Of a stretch of DNA of 64,000 nt, positions 1 through 8,620 are shown in pieces. How positions within the stretch are numbered: the stretch's first letter is position 1; every line of letters starts with the position of its first letter. The DNA is taken from contig JAKIWL010000001.1 in assembly GCA_022750055.1 (NCBI GenBank), forward strand, positions 124,001 to 188,000. Direction: 5' to 3'. The position numbers and the translations under genes were made by a program. Origin of the DNA: Thermoplasmata archaeon (GTDB lineage: Archaea; Thermoplasmatota; Thermoplasmata; Lutacidiplasmatales; UBA184). A model generated the notes under the pieces. It did not search any database. It was not told the DNA's origin and was given only the letters and a program-made list of their open reading frames with translations.

Positions 1-749
1 CCGCGATGGTCGACGAGGGTGAGCCGCCTCGGGTCGTGTCCGAGGGTGAGGAGCAACCGGGCCGTCGCGAGGTTCGCCGCACCGGCCCCGAGCAGGACGG
101 TACGAGCCGACGCGATCGAGCGTCCGGTCAGGTTGAGTGCGTTCAGGAGGCCCGCCACGATCGCCGCCGCGGTCCCGAGCTGGTCGTCATGCCAGACCGG
201 GATGGGAAGTCGCTTCTGCAGCTCCTCGAGCACGTAGAAACACTTCGGCGAAGCGATGTCCTCCAGGTTCACCGCGCCGAACGCGGGCGCGAGCCGGACG
301 ACGGTCTCGACGAGCTCCTCCGGGGTCCGGGTAGAGACCGGGACCGGGATCGCGTCGACCCCGCCGAGGAACTTGAACAGGAGCGCCTTTCCCTCCATCA
401 CGGGAAGGGCGGCGACCGGGCCGATGTCGCCGAGGCCGAGAACGCGGCTTCCGTCGGTCACGATCGCGATCGTGTTCCACCGTCCGGTGAGCTCGAAGGA
501 GCGGTCGGGTTCGGCCGCGATCTCCCGAGAGACCTGGGCGATCCCCGGCGTATACCACAGGGAGAAATCGTTCAGGCTGCGGACCGGGACCTTCGGGACC
601 GTTTCGATCTTGCCTTGGTAGAATCGGGCGAGTCGGGCGGACCGTTCGTTGAGCGCCTCGGTCTGGTCGACCTCCGGGTGGTGAGCCTCGTCGGCTCGCT
701 TTCGGGGGCCTCGGACCGGGCTCGGGGCGGGAGCCGACGCCGGCACCAT
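1..749 (-). CDS. NAD(P)-dependent malic enzyme, 3' end cut by the window edge
   Basis: Oxidative decarboxylation of malate to pyruvate in the cytosol. About 249 residues are visible, and the gene runs off the left edge without a stop. The translation shows the malic-enzyme YTPG motif with the catalytic Tyr, the GDIGP and PVMEGK block with the catalytic Lys, the NLEDI metal-binding segment and the HDDQLGT signature, then the start of the Rossmann domain (LLGAGAANLA). The ATG at 749 lies about 30 nt after a GTTATC box (777-782, minus strand), consistent with a short or absent leader. The family identification is secure; cofactor preference cannot be read from this part. Confidence 0.93.
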   Translation of the reverse strand, partial: MVPASAPAPSPVRGPRKRADEAHHPEVDQTEALNERSARLARFYQGKIETVPKVPVRSLNDFSLWYTPGIAQVSREIAAEPDRSFELTGRWNTIAIVTDGSRVLGLGDIGPVAALPVMEGKALLFKFLGGVDAIPVPVSTRTPEELVETVVRLAPAFGAVNLEDIASPKCFYVLEELQKRLPIPVWHDDQLGTAAAIVAGLLNALNLTGRSIASARTVLLGAGAANLATARLLLTLGHDPRRLTLVDHR

Positions 750-809
750 CGGAGTACAGACGAGCGGTCCTCGGGAGATAACGCTTTGGCCGGACGAAGG
801 GAGCGTTCG

Positions 810-1322
810 TCAGTCGTCGTTTGCCGCGCGGACCGAACGAGGCTTCCGCCTCCCCGAGCCGGTGGCCGCGCGCATCGAGTTGCGCAGCGCCCGGACGAGC
901 CGCTCGACCTCCGGTCGGTTCCCTCGTGGCGCCTTGGGCCACCGCTGGATCCCCAGCCGGACGTAGCGCGCCGGGACCCCCGGATACCGAGCGATGACGA
1001 ACTGGTGGACGTGTCGGAACCCCTCCGTGAAACAGTACGTGTAGGTCCACGGCACCCCGAGCACGGCCCGGAGGGCGCGACTGACCTGGGCTACCAACCG
1101 CCCCATCCTCGCTCCCTCCTCGTCGGTGATCTCGGCGAGGCCGGACTCGGTGTGACGTTTCAGCAGCAGCATCACCGCTCCTCGATAGCTCGCCCCGCCT
1201 TCCTCGAGCTCGTGCGCGACCCAGAGGAGATCGTCCTCGTAGAGCACCCGACCCGACCCGCGTTCCGGGTCGGTGAGCAGGTCGCAGAACGTGCACGCGG
1301 TCATCGACGAAGCGGCCCCCAT
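810..1322 (-). CDS. HIT-family (histidine triad) protein
   Basis: Putative nucleotide-binding hydrolase or transferase of the HIT fold. The N-terminus carries CTFC, the zinc-like Cys pair common in this family. The active-site segment reads RHVHQFVIA, so the usual HxHxH triad has its first two His but Phe at the third position. Two starts are possible: ATG at 1322 (chosen, nearer the likely TSS) or ATG at 1304 (MTACTFC, which fits family N-termini). A TTTACA box near 1366-1371 on the minus strand would give a leader of about 20-40 nt. It is divergent from the methionine synthase pair. Substrate unknown. Confidence 0.8.
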   Translation of the reverse strand: MGAASSMTACTFCDLLTDPERGSGRVLYEDDLLWVAHELEEGGASYRGAVMLLLKRHTESGLAEITDEEGARMGRLVAQVSRALRAVLGVPWTYTYCFTEGFRHVHQFVIARYPGVPARYVRLGIQRWPKAPRGNRPEVERLVRALRNSMRAATGSGRRKPRSVRAANDD

Positions 1323-1465
1323 CTCCTCTCCGGGGACCCGTCGAGTTCGACATCCGCCCCTGCTGTAAAGGGTTGGCGAGGGGGGGCCGACTGCGGGCCC
1401 CCACGCGGCGCGCGTGCCGTGGATTGTCCGAGGCGCAAGCGCGTTTCGCGCTCCGAATTCCGCCA

Positions 1466-1474
1466 CCCTTAAAC
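1466..1474 (+). promoter_or_regulatory. TATA box of the methionine synthase pair
   Basis: CCCTTAAAC is centred about 30 nt before the ATG at 1501, the spacing expected for a nearly leaderless archaeal transcript. It favours 1501 over the longer upstream frame and over the internal ATG at 1516. Confidence 0.6.
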
Positions 1475-1500
1475 CTCGAACCCGGCTCCGCCCGCCTCCC

Positions 1501-2475
1501 ATGGAGGTCCATACGATGCTCACCGGCCCGTTCCCCCGGTCGGAGGCCCTCGTCGCTGCGACCCGCGACCTCGACCGCGGCCGGACCTCGCAGGAGACCG
1601 TTCGGGCGCTCTACCAGTCGACCGAAGACGAGGTGAGCGCCCTCGAAGAACGCCTCGGCTTCGACCCGCGCAGCGGAGGGTACCTCGCCTGGGCCGACCT
1701 CTTCCGCCCCTTCTCGGAGACCTGGCGGGGGTTCACCGTCGGACCCGTCACCCGGTGGTTCGAGACGAACACGTTCTTCCGGCAACCGATCCTGCACGCT
1801 CCCCCCGAGCGCGTCGACGGCGCGCTCGAGTCCTTCTGGCCCCTCGGAACCCGCCTCGAGCCGACGGCGATGAAGGTGACCCTTCCAGGGCCGTACACCT
1901 TCGTCGGACTGCTCGACAACCGCTCGGGAGAGACCCGGGAGGCGCTCACCCATCGGATGGGCCGGCTCCTCGCTGAAGAGGTCCGTTCCCTCGCGGCCCG
2001 GGGATACGCGGCGTTCCAGTTCCAGGAACCGCTGCTCGTCGTCGACCCGCCCAGCGGGACGCTCGCGGCCGCGGTGGTCGCGGCCTACCGCGCGATCGCC
2101 GAGGCGGCGCCCGGTGCCACGACCATCGTGTGGACCTTCTTCGGGGACGCCGCTCCCGCGCTCGCGGTGCTCGGCCGGCTCCCCGTGACCGTGGTCGGCG
2201 TAGACCTCGCGGAGACCGAGCCGAAGAGCCTGACCGACGACCTCTCGGGCAAGGCTCTCGGACTCGGATGCCTCGACCCGCGGACCACACTTTCGGAGGA
2301 CCCGCAGGAGGTCGCCCGGATCGTCGAGGAGCTGAATGGTCGGCTCGCCCCGCCGTCGGTCTGGCTCGGTCCGGGGGGACCGCTCGACCTGCTCCCCTTC
2401 GCCGCAGCCGCCCGCAAGCTCGAGGTCCTCCGGGAATCCAAACGGCGGCTGACCGAGCCTCGGGGGCGGCCGTGA
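1501..2475 (+). CDS. Methionine synthase, N-terminal/core-like subunit (MetE-type)
   Basis: A 324-residue protein of the cobalamin-independent methionine synthase (UROD/MetE-like TIM-barrel) superfamily. It opens with a PFPRSEAL segment and has the barrel pattern VTLPGPYTFVG and FQFQEPLL. It lacks the zinc-binding Cys set, which is in the next gene. The stop overlaps the GTG of that gene by 4 bp (GTGA), so the two are probably translationally coupled. Many archaea encode short MetE halves that methylate homocysteine using methylated corrinoid protein or an unknown donor; the donor here is not shown by the sequence. Confidence 0.85.
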   Translation: MEVHTMLTGPFPRSEALVAATRDLDRGRTSQETVRALYQSTEDEVSALEERLGFDPRSGGYLAWADLFRPFSETWRGFTVGPVTRWFETNTFFRQPILHAPPERVDGALESFWPLGTRLEPTAMKVTLPGPYTFVGLLDNRSGETREALTHRMGRLLAEEVRSLAARGYAAFQFQEPLLVVDPPSGTLAAAVVAAYRAIAEAAPGATTIVWTFFGDAAPALAVLGRLPVTVVGVDLAETEPKSLTDDLSGKALGLGCLDPRTTLSEDPQEVARIVEELNGRLAPPSVWLGPGGPLDLLPFAAAARKLEVLRESKRRLTEPRGRP

Positions 2476-3617
2476 CGACCCCGACGCTCTTCCCCTTGCA
2501 GGAGATCGGCAGCCTCGCCAAGCCCCGATGGCAGCTCATCGGCCAACGTGGCGAGACCCTGGACGACCGGGCGAGGGCCGAGTTCGAGACCTGGAACACC
2601 CGGGTCCATTTCGCGGACCCGGCGGGACCCACGGTCCAGGCCCTCCTGTTCGGTCGGCCCGGGGAGGCTGCTGTGGGGGCCGTCCGGGACCTAGGCGCCC
2701 TGTTCGGGCTGCGATACTTCGAGGAGGCGGGCCTGCAGCGAGTCTACGATGGCGAGGCGAGGCGGATCGAGATGTACGAGTACCCGATCCGGCAGATGCA
2801 GGGGTTCCAGTTCTTTGGGCACGTCCGCTCCTTCGACAGCAAGTACTACCTGAAGGCGGCCGCCACGGGACCGGTGCGCCTCGAGCGCCCGTACCACCTC
2901 GACGAGTTCGACTTCGTCAAGGCCCACACCGAGCGGGTCCCCAAGGTCCCTATCACGGGGCCCTACACCCTCGCCGAGTGGTCCTACAACGAGCACTACC
3001 TCGGACGCCAGTCCGGTTGGAAGGGTCGCGAGGTGCGACGGCGAGCCCAGTCCGAGTTCGTCACGGAGATCGCCCGCCAGGCGATCCGACCGACGTTGAA
3101 GGCGCTCATCGAGCACGGCGCGACGGTCATCCAGATCGACGAGCCGGCGGCCGGCACGCACCCGGACGAGGCGGAGCTCGTCGTCGAGGGGTTCAACGCC
3201 GCCACCGAGGGGCTCGACGCGACGTTCTCCATGCACATCTGTTTCTCCGACTACGCCACGCTGTTTCCCGCGATCCTCGAGGCAAAGGCCTGCCAGCAGT
3301 GGGCGTGGGAGTTCGCGAACCGCGACACCTCCCACCACGACGGCTACGAGGTTCTCAAGCTGTTCCGGGAGTACGGCGACGACCGGGAGATCGGCCTCGG
3401 GGTCCTCGACGTGCACCGCGATGAGGTGGAGAGCCCGGAGCTGGTCGCCGCCCGGATCGTGCGCGCGGCCGGCTATCTCGGGGACCCCGAGCGGATCTGG
3501 GTGAACCCGGACTGCGGCCTGCGGACCCGCTCCCTCGACGTCGCCGCCCGAAAGCTGAAGGCGATGGCCGAGGGCGCGCGCGCGGCCCGAAAGGAGTTCG
3601 GCGCCCGCGAGAACTAG
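2472..3617 (+). CDS. Methionine synthase, catalytic zinc-binding subunit (MetE C-terminal type)
   Basis: A 381-residue MetE C-terminal-like barrel expected to transfer a methyl group to homocysteine. Likely zinc ligands are visible: His and Cys in MHICFSD, Glu in WAWEFANRD and Cys in NPDCGLRTR, with the homocysteine-side IQIDEPA motif. The N-terminus LQEIGSLAKP matches the family. The GTG start at 2472 is set by the 4-bp overlap with the preceding gene; a longer in-frame extension to 2130 would lie wholly inside that gene. It ends against the convergent MFS gene with 4 bp shared. Confidence 0.9.
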   Translation: MTTPTLFPLQEIGSLAKPRWQLIGQRGETLDDRARAEFETWNTRVHFADPAGPTVQALLFGRPGEAAVGAVRDLGALFGLRYFEEAGLQRVYDGEARRIEMYEYPIRQMQGFQFFGHVRSFDSKYYLKAAATGPVRLERPYHLDEFDFVKAHTERVPKVPITGPYTLAEWSYNEHYLGRQSGWKGREVRRRAQSEFVTEIARQAIRPTLKALIEHGATVIQIDEPAAGTHPDEAELVVEGFNAATEGLDATFSMHICFSDYATLFPAILEAKACQQWAWEFANRDTSHHDGYEVLKLFREYGDDREIGLGVLDVHRDEVESPELVAARIVRAAGYLGDPERIWVNPDCGLRTRSLDVAARKLKAMAEGARAARKEFGAREN

Positions 3618-5251
3618 CGGAGCGCGCCTTCCGCCGGCGCCACGGGCGTCCCGGGCCGCCGAAGGGCCAACGCGGGGTCCCGGACCCCCCCGCCGCCGGT
3701 CGGGACGCGCGAGCCGTCGGGAAGGATGCGGAAATTTCGGATCGGGATCGTGAGGAGGAGACAGGCAAGGCCCAGGGCGCCGATGAGACCGAAGATGAGC
3801 TGGAAGGCCGGATCGCCGGGCGCGCGGTACGCGATGTGAAGGACGGTCCCGTTGGGCAAGGTGACGATCCGGGTGAAGTTCGTCAGGACGCTCGACAGGA
3901 TCACGGCGCCGGCGACCGGTCCGATCGACGTGCCCAGATTGCGGAACGTGAGGTTCATGCCGGTCTGGATGCCGGTCTCCGAGGGTTTGGAGGAGACCAC
4001 GACGAGGTTGATCATCGAGATGAAGATCGCGATCACGCCCGTCATCACGGGGATCGTGAACAGGATGAGGAACACGACCTGGTCGTTCGCGATCGTCAAC
4101 AGGAACCCGCCGAGGACGACGAGGAGGCTCCCGAGGGCCATCGCCGGCCGGGGGCCCGAACGGCCGACCCATTTCCCGACGAACGGGGCGACGAGCATGT
4201 TCACGAGCGTCGTCGGGAGGCTATAGTAGCCGAAGTCGAGCGGGCTCTTCCCGAGCCCGGTCGGACCCATCGCCTCCGCCCGCGTCACGATCCCTACGAA
4301 CAGGAGGAACATCGACACGCCCGCGAGCAAGCCCACGAGGTTCGACAACAGGATGTTGCGCTCGGCGAGCTTCCTCAGGTCGACGACCGGCAGCGCGCTC
4401 CGAAGCTCCCAGGCGATGAACGCGACGAACGCGATCCCCGACAGGACGAAGAACTGCGGGCTCCCGAGCGGGATCCCCCCGACGGTCGTCCCGACGGCGT
4501 TCCCCCAGCCCCAGCTCGGGCCCTCGGTCAGGCCGAGCAGGAAGAGGGCGAGGGTCGCTCCGAGCAGGAGCGAGCCCGGCACGTCGATCGCCTGGCGCAG
4601 TCGGACCCGCGACTCGTTGAGGTAGAGGATCGTGAGCAGGAGGACGAGGCCGGCGATGGGGATCACGGTGTGGTAGGTAAGTTGCCAGCCGAACGTCTGG
4701 GTGATCCAGGCCCCGCCAAAGAGCCCGATCGACGCTCCGGCACTGAACATCGCCGAGACGATGCCTTGGGCCTGGGCCACCTCCGGGCGGGGAAACTCCT
4801 CCCCGATCATGGCGAAGGCGAGCGGGAACATCGCCATCCCTACGCCCTGGACCGCCCGGATCCCGATCAGCAGGTAGAGCTCATTCGACCGGGTCATCCC
4901 CAGGGCGTCGCCGAGGTTCGGGCTGAACCCGGCGAGGGTGACCGCGACGAAGTAGACCGACAGGATCGCGACGAGGACGCGTTTCTTTCCGTAGATGTCC
5001 CCGAGCTTGCCGGCGATCGGCGTGAACGCGACACCGACGAGCAGGTACGCCGAGAGGATCCAGGAGACCGTGGTGAACGGGGCGTTGCCGTAGAACGTCT
5101 GGAAGCGGAGCAGGCCCGGGATGATCATCGTCTCGACGTAGGTGACCATCAGGGCGGCCGCGGAGAGGATCACGAGGACCCCCCGGGCCCGGCTCCGGGC
5201 CGGGGGAGCCGCGTCACGTGGCAGAGCCTCGGGGCGAACGGCTTCGGCCAT
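3614..5251 (-). CDS. MFS drug/solute exporter, 14-TM (DHA2/EmrB-QacA) type
   Basis: A 545-residue polytopic membrane protein. The Arg/Ala-rich N-tail is followed by a first helix at about residues 25-45, and the MFS motif A (AGKLGDIYGKKR) falls between the second and third helices. The length and helix count suit the 14-TM DHA2 exporters driven by proton antiport. It follows map by 69 nt on the same strand and may be at the end of the ndk-sua5-map transcript. Substrate cannot be predicted. Confidence 0.85.
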   Translation of the reverse strand: MAEAVRPEALPRDAAPPARSRARGVLVILSAAALMVTYVETMIIPGLLRFQTFYGNAPFTTVSWILSAYLLVGVAFTPIAGKLGDIYGKKRVLVAILSVYFVAVTLAGFSPNLGDALGMTRSNELYLLIGIRAVQGVGMAMFPLAFAMIGEEFPRPEVAQAQGIVSAMFSAGASIGLFGGAWITQTFGWQLTYHTVIPIAGLVLLLTILYLNESRVRLRQAIDVPGSLLLGATLALFLLGLTEGPSWGWGNAVGTTVGGIPLGSPQFFVLSGIAFVAFIAWELRSALPVVDLRKLAERNILLSNLVGLLAGVSMFLLFVGIVTRAEAMGPTGLGKSPLDFGYYSLPTTLVNMLVAPFVGKWVGRSGPRPAMALGSLLVVLGGFLLTIANDQVVFLILFTIPVMTGVIAIFISMINLVVVSSKPSETGIQTGMNLTFRNLGTSIGPVAGAVILSSVLTNFTRIVTLPNGTVLHIAYRAPGDPAFQLIFGLIGALGLACLLLTIPIRNFRILPDGSRVPTGGGGVRDPALALRRPGTPVAPAEGALR

Positions 5252-5320
5252 CGCCGTCGGCCATCGGAGACAGCGCTTGAGGCTTCCGATGCGACCCGCC
5301 GGCGCGGTCCCCGGCCCCCG

Positions 5321-6220
5321 TCAGGGAGCCGACCCCGCGGCCCCGTCGCCGCGGGTCAACACCTCGGCCCCCTGGGGGCCCACGAGGACCGTGTGCTCCC
5401 ACTGGGCGACGAGACCCCCTCCCCGTTCGAGGAAGACCGGGTAGCTCTGCAGGTGGCGCCGCACCTGGGAGAACGCCCCGCGTTCCTCCGCCGGGATCCA
5501 TCGGGCGGTGAAGGGGAGGGTCCGGAAGCGTTCGAACCACGACCGGGCCACCGGGGTCGTCCCGGCGGGCTCGGAGCGGAAGCGCACGATGTTGCCGAAC
5601 GGACCGTTCTCGATCTCGCCCGCTCCGTTCGTCGCGAACGGTTCGATCGCGACGATCTCCCCCTCCGAGAGCCGGTCGGTGCTCATCCCCGAAGCATTGG
5701 GGATCGCCTTTCCGGCGTGCAGGAGGTATCGTTCGATCGTGTGACCGGTCAGGTTGCGTACGGGTTTCAGGCCCCTCGCGTGGATCGCGCCCTCGATCGC
5801 CCGGCTGATCCGGTCTACCGCCACCCCAGCCCGGACCTCGGCGATGCCGGCCTCGACCGCCGCACGGACGGCGGAGCGGAGGTGGTCGTGTCGGTGGCCG
5901 CCCCCAACCTCGACGGTTTCGGCCGTATCGGCGATCGCCCCGTCCAGATGCGCGCCGACGTCGACCTTGAGGAGGTCGCCCGCGAGCAGCACCTCGGCAT
6001 CGTCGGGGGATGGCGTGTAATGGGCGGCCTCCACATTGCGCGACAGGTTCGCCGGGAACGCCGGCTCCGCGCCCTGCGACCGGATCGCGGCCTCGATCGC
6101 TTCGGCCACGTCCTGTCGGCGGGCCCCCGGGACCGCCGCCCGGACCCCGACGGCCCGCGCCCGCGCGCTGATCCAAGCGGCGCGCCGCCAGCGCTCGAGG
6201 TCCTCGGGGTACGGGGTCAT
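5321..6220 (-). CDS. map: Methionine aminopeptidase, archaeal type
   Basis: Removes the initiator Met from nascent proteins. In this 299-residue protein the five metal ligands are in order: Asp87 and Asp98 (KVDVGAHLDGAIADTA), His160 (NLTGHTIERY), Glu193 (AIEPFAT) and Glu in QWEHTVL near residue 283. The AAHYTPS segment (His67) corresponds to the substrate-contact His of type II enzymes. ATG at 6220 overlaps the stop of the upstream Sua5 gene (ATGA), indicating an operon. No insertion or truncation is seen. Confidence 0.95.
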   Translation of the reverse strand: MTPYPEDLERWRRAAWISARARAVGVRAAVPGARRQDVAEAIEAAIRSQGAEPAFPANLSRNVEAAHYTPSPDDAEVLLAGDLLKVDVGAHLDGAIADTAETVEVGGGHRHDHLRSAVRAAVEAGIAEVRAGVAVDRISRAIEGAIHARGLKPVRNLTGHTIERYLLHAGKAIPNASGMSTDRLSEGEIVAIEPFATNGAGEIENGPFGNIVRFRSEPAGTTPVARSWFERFRTLPFTARWIPAEERGAFSQVRRHLQSYPVFLERGGGLVAQWEHTVLVGPQGAEVLTRGDGAAGSAP

Positions 6221-6795
6221 CCTCTAGACCTGCGGACCGTGCTCCGGACCGATCCGGTCAGGTCGAGGATCTCCGACGGGCGTCCGCTCGGCGCCGGTCG
6301 AGCGGCCAGGTACACCGATACGGAGGCTCCGAAGTAGCTGCGGGCCTCGGTCAGCGTCCGGGCGGACGGAGCGCCGTGCGGGTTCGCCGACGTCGAGACG
6401 ATCGGTCCGGCTCGACGGGCGAGCTCCCGGGCCACCGGGTGGTCGGGGATGCGGACGCCCACGGTGCCCCCGTCTCCGAGCATCGCCGGCGCGAGATGGC
6501 TTCTCGCGTTCGGACTCGCCCTCAGGAGCAGGGTGAAGGGTCCCGGCAGCCGCCGGCGAATCTCGGTCCGCGCCCCCTCGCCGAGGGCCGCCCACGGTTC
6601 CAGTTCCTCGTAGGAGGAGACGGCGAAGGAGAGGGGCTGGGAGGGCGAACGGCCCTTGGCTCGGATCAGGCGGCGCACCGCAGAGGCCCGGTCGGCTCGG
6701 GCGCCGAGACCGATCAGCGTGTCGGTCGGGTAGACGATCAGCTCGCCCTGCTCGAGCGCCCGGACGGCTCGGTCGAGCGGCGCCGACGTCGTCAC
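6217..6795 (-). CDS. L-threonylcarbamoyladenylate synthase, YrdC/Sua5 domain
   Basis: Makes threonylcarbamoyl-AMP from Thr, bicarbonate and ATP for tRNA t6A37. The 192-residue protein is a single YrdC domain without the C-terminal Sua5 extension. Typical segments are YPTDTLIGLGARAD near the N-terminus, KGRSPSQPLS, LPGPFTLLL, VGVRIPDH and STSANPHG. GTG start at 6795 overlaps the ndk stop by 4 bp and its own stop overlaps the map ATG, so it sits in the middle of a three-gene coupled run. Confidence 0.93.
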   Translation of the reverse strand: MTTSAPLDRAVRALEQGELIVYPTDTLIGLGARADRASAVRRLIRAKGRSPSQPLSFAVSSYEELEPWAALGEGARTEIRRRLPGPFTLLLRASPNARSHLAPAMLGDGGTVGVRIPDHPVARELARRAGPIVSTSANPHGAPSARTLTEARSYFGASVSVYLAARPAPSGRPSEILDLTGSVRSTVRRSRG

Positions 6796-7253
6796 ACGAA
6801 CCCGGCGTCGGTCCGGGCGTACTCGAGATAATCCCCCGGCCGGAAGTACAGCGCGAGCTCCCGTTCGGCCGAGGTCGACGAGTCGGAGGCGTGGACCAGG
6901 TTCGGGGTCATCGCGATCGCGAGGTCCCCACGGATCGTCCCCGGCGCCGCCGATTGGGGATTCGTGGCCCCCACCATCAGACGGGCCGTGGCGATCGCCG
7001 ACCGCCCTTCGATCGCCATCGCAAAGACCGGGCCGGAGGTGATGTGGCGGATCAGGCCCTCGTAGAAGGGCTTGCCCAGATGTTCGGCGTAGTGTCGGGC
7101 CGCCAAGTCCGCGCTCACGCGAAGGAGCCGAGCGGCCACGACCTGGAATCCCTTGCGTTCGATCCGTCCCACGATCTCGCCGATGAGACCTCGGGCGACC
7201 CCGTCCGGTTTCACGAGGACCAGGGTCCGTTCGACCTTCGCCTCCTCCGCCAT
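6792..7253 (-). CDS. ndk: Nucleoside diphosphate kinase
   Basis: Transfers phosphate between nucleoside tri- and diphosphates through a phosphohistidine. The 153 residues include VLVKPDGV near the N-terminus, the GTIRGD loop and NLVHASDS with catalytic His121. A longer frame from a TTG at 7280 exists, but ATG 7253 gives the family N-terminus. In many archaea ndk directly follows L7Ae-S28e-L24e; here it is on the same strand but separated from them by about 1.7 kb of other genes. Confidence 0.96.
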   Translation of the reverse strand: MAEEAKVERTLVLVKPDGVARGLIGEIVGRIERKGFQVVAARLLRVSADLAARHYAEHLGKPFYEGLIRHITSGPVFAMAIEGRSAIATARLMVGATNPQSAAPGTIRGDLAIAMTPNLVHASDSSTSAERELALYFRPGDYLEYARTDAGFV

Positions 7254-7316
7254 CCGCCGTGGGACGAGGCGCCCCGCCAAAACGCTTTGGGAGGTTGGGG
7301 CTCGTCAGGACGCATC

Positions 7317-8099
7317 ATGGCCGAGCTCTCGGAGCGGGTGCACCCGGCGGCCCGGGGCTTCGACTCGGGAGCCGAGGCGTACGAGCGCGGCCGGCCCGAT
7401 TATCCGCCGTCGGCCCTCGCTCATCTCGCTGCCGGCCTCCATCTCGGTCCCGGGGTCGAACTCCTCGAACTCGCCTCGGGAACCGGAAAGCTCACGCGTG
7501 GGCTGCTTCCCTTCGGGGTACACGTCGTCGCCGTCGAGCCCAGTGCAGGGATGCGGGAGACCTTCCGCCGGACCGTCCCCGGTGTGACCGTTCAGGATGG
7601 GACCGCGGAGGCGATCCCCCGGCCCGACGCGTCCGCGGACGCGGTCGTCGTCGGCCAGGCCTTCCACTGGTTCCGGCCGGGTCCGTCGCTCCGGGAGATC
7701 CGGCGCGTCCTCCGCCCGAGGGGCCGGCTCGGCCTCGTCTGGAACCGCCGGGACGAGTCGGTCCCGTGGGTCGTCCGGTTCGGTCGCATCCTACATGACT
7801 CCCGCCCGCCGGGGACCCCGGATTCCAAGGATGTGGTCTGGCAGACGGCGTTCGACGGAAGCAGCGGGTTCGCTCCCCTGGAGAGCGCCACGTTCGTCTT
7901 CGAGCACGAAGAGTCGGTGGACCAGGTCATCGACCGCGCGGTCTCGGTGAGCTACATCGCCGTTCAACCACCGGACATTCGGGCCGGCATCGCCGCTCGG
8001 ATCCGTTCGTTCCTCGTCGAGGACCCCGATACGGCGGGCCGGCCGACGGTCCGGTTCCCCTACCAGACCGAGGTCTACCTGACCCAGCGTACGGATTGA
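7317..8099 (+). CDS. Class I SAM-dependent methyltransferase
   Basis: A 260-residue Methyltransf_11-type enzyme. Motif I reads LLELASGTGKLTRGL, the acidic motif II is VVAVEPSAGM, and the DAVVVGQAFHWF and LRPRGRLGLVWN segments are typical of small-molecule or lipid methylases with a C-terminal cap. ATG 7317 was chosen over the long upstream extension, which is antisense to ndk. It is transcribed against its neighbours and overlaps the 3' end of the Cas4-like gene by 25 bp. Substrate unknown. Confidence 0.85.
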   Translation: MAELSERVHPAARGFDSGAEAYERGRPDYPPSALAHLAAGLHLGPGVELLELASGTGKLTRGLLPFGVHVVAVEPSAGMRETFRRTVPGVTVQDGTAEAIPRPDASADAVVVGQAFHWFRPGPSLREIRRVLRPRGRLGLVWNRRDESVPWVVRFGRILHDSRPPGTPDSKDVVWQTAFDGSSGFAPLESATFVFEHEESVDQVIDRAVSVSYIAVQPPDIRAGIAARIRSFLVEDPDTAGRPTVRFPYQTEVYLTQRTD

Positions 8100-8620
8100 G
8101 CGGGGAGCGGCGCGCGGGCATCGCACCCCGGGCGCCACCGGCAGCGCGCGCACTTCGCCGGACCCGGATCCGCCCGGCCATCGTACGGCCGTCCGACCTC
8201 CCGACGCAGAATGAGGAGACGGGCTCGGGCGTCGTCGTCCCACGGCAACCGGTATTCCGTACCGTCGGAGTAGCGCAGGACGCCGTACGGGGGACGAAAC
8301 CCGGTGACGTCCTCGAGCAAGAGACAGTATGCCCAGACCTGGACTTGATGGGAGGCTGGCGGGCCATGCGGGGGGGACGGCCGACTCTTCCACTCGACCG
8401 GGACGGGGCGCCCGTCGGCCATTCGGCGCACCTCATCGGGCCGCCCCACGAGACGGTAGCGGGAGGACGAGAACCCACCCCCCCTCCCCGAGTCATCCGC
8501 GTACACGAGACGTCCATGCCGACGGCCTTCCGCCCACCTCCAAAGCGCCCCGGCGCCCCCGACGAGCAGAGCGAGCACGACCAGGACGAGGACCGCCCCG
8601 ACCTCTTCGTTCCCTCCCAT
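8075..8620 (-). CDS. Cas4/Dna2-like nuclease, catalytic half with N-terminal membrane anchor
   Basis: A 181-residue protein with a transmembrane helix at about residues 7-27, then a PD-(D/E)XK nuclease core: Asp62 (VGRPDEV), Glu76-x-Lys78 (VEWKS), the QxxxY motif (Gln94-Tyr98), and a C-terminal cluster Cys157-x2-Cys160-x5-Cys166. This is the order of RecB motifs II and III and of three of the four 4Fe-4S ligands in Cas4. The missing parts (motif I His and the first Cys) lie in the preceding ORF, whose stop overlaps this ATG by one base (TAATG). The two polypeptides probably assemble into one membrane-bound nuclease. No CRISPR array or other cas gene is present. Confidence 0.72.
   Translation of the reverse strand: MGGNEEVGAVLVLVVLALLVGGAGALWRWAEGRRHGRLVYADDSGRGGGFSSSRYRLVGRPDEVRRMADGRPVPVEWKSRPSPPHGPPASHQVQVWAYCLLLEDVTGFRPPYGVLRYSDGTEYRLPWDDDARARLLILRREVGRPYDGRADPGPAKCARCRWRPGCDARAPLPAQSVRWVR

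Noticed and set aside
2130-2471. Longer N-terminus for the second methionine synthase gene
   Set aside because: The extension is Arg/Pro-rich and lies entirely within the first gene in another frame; the GTGA overlap at 2472 gives the family start.
3836-6337. An 833-residue plus-strand open frame
   Set aside because: It is antisense to the MFS and map genes, charged and repetitive (Arg, Asp, Glu, Pro), matches no fold, and is a GC-rich shadow.
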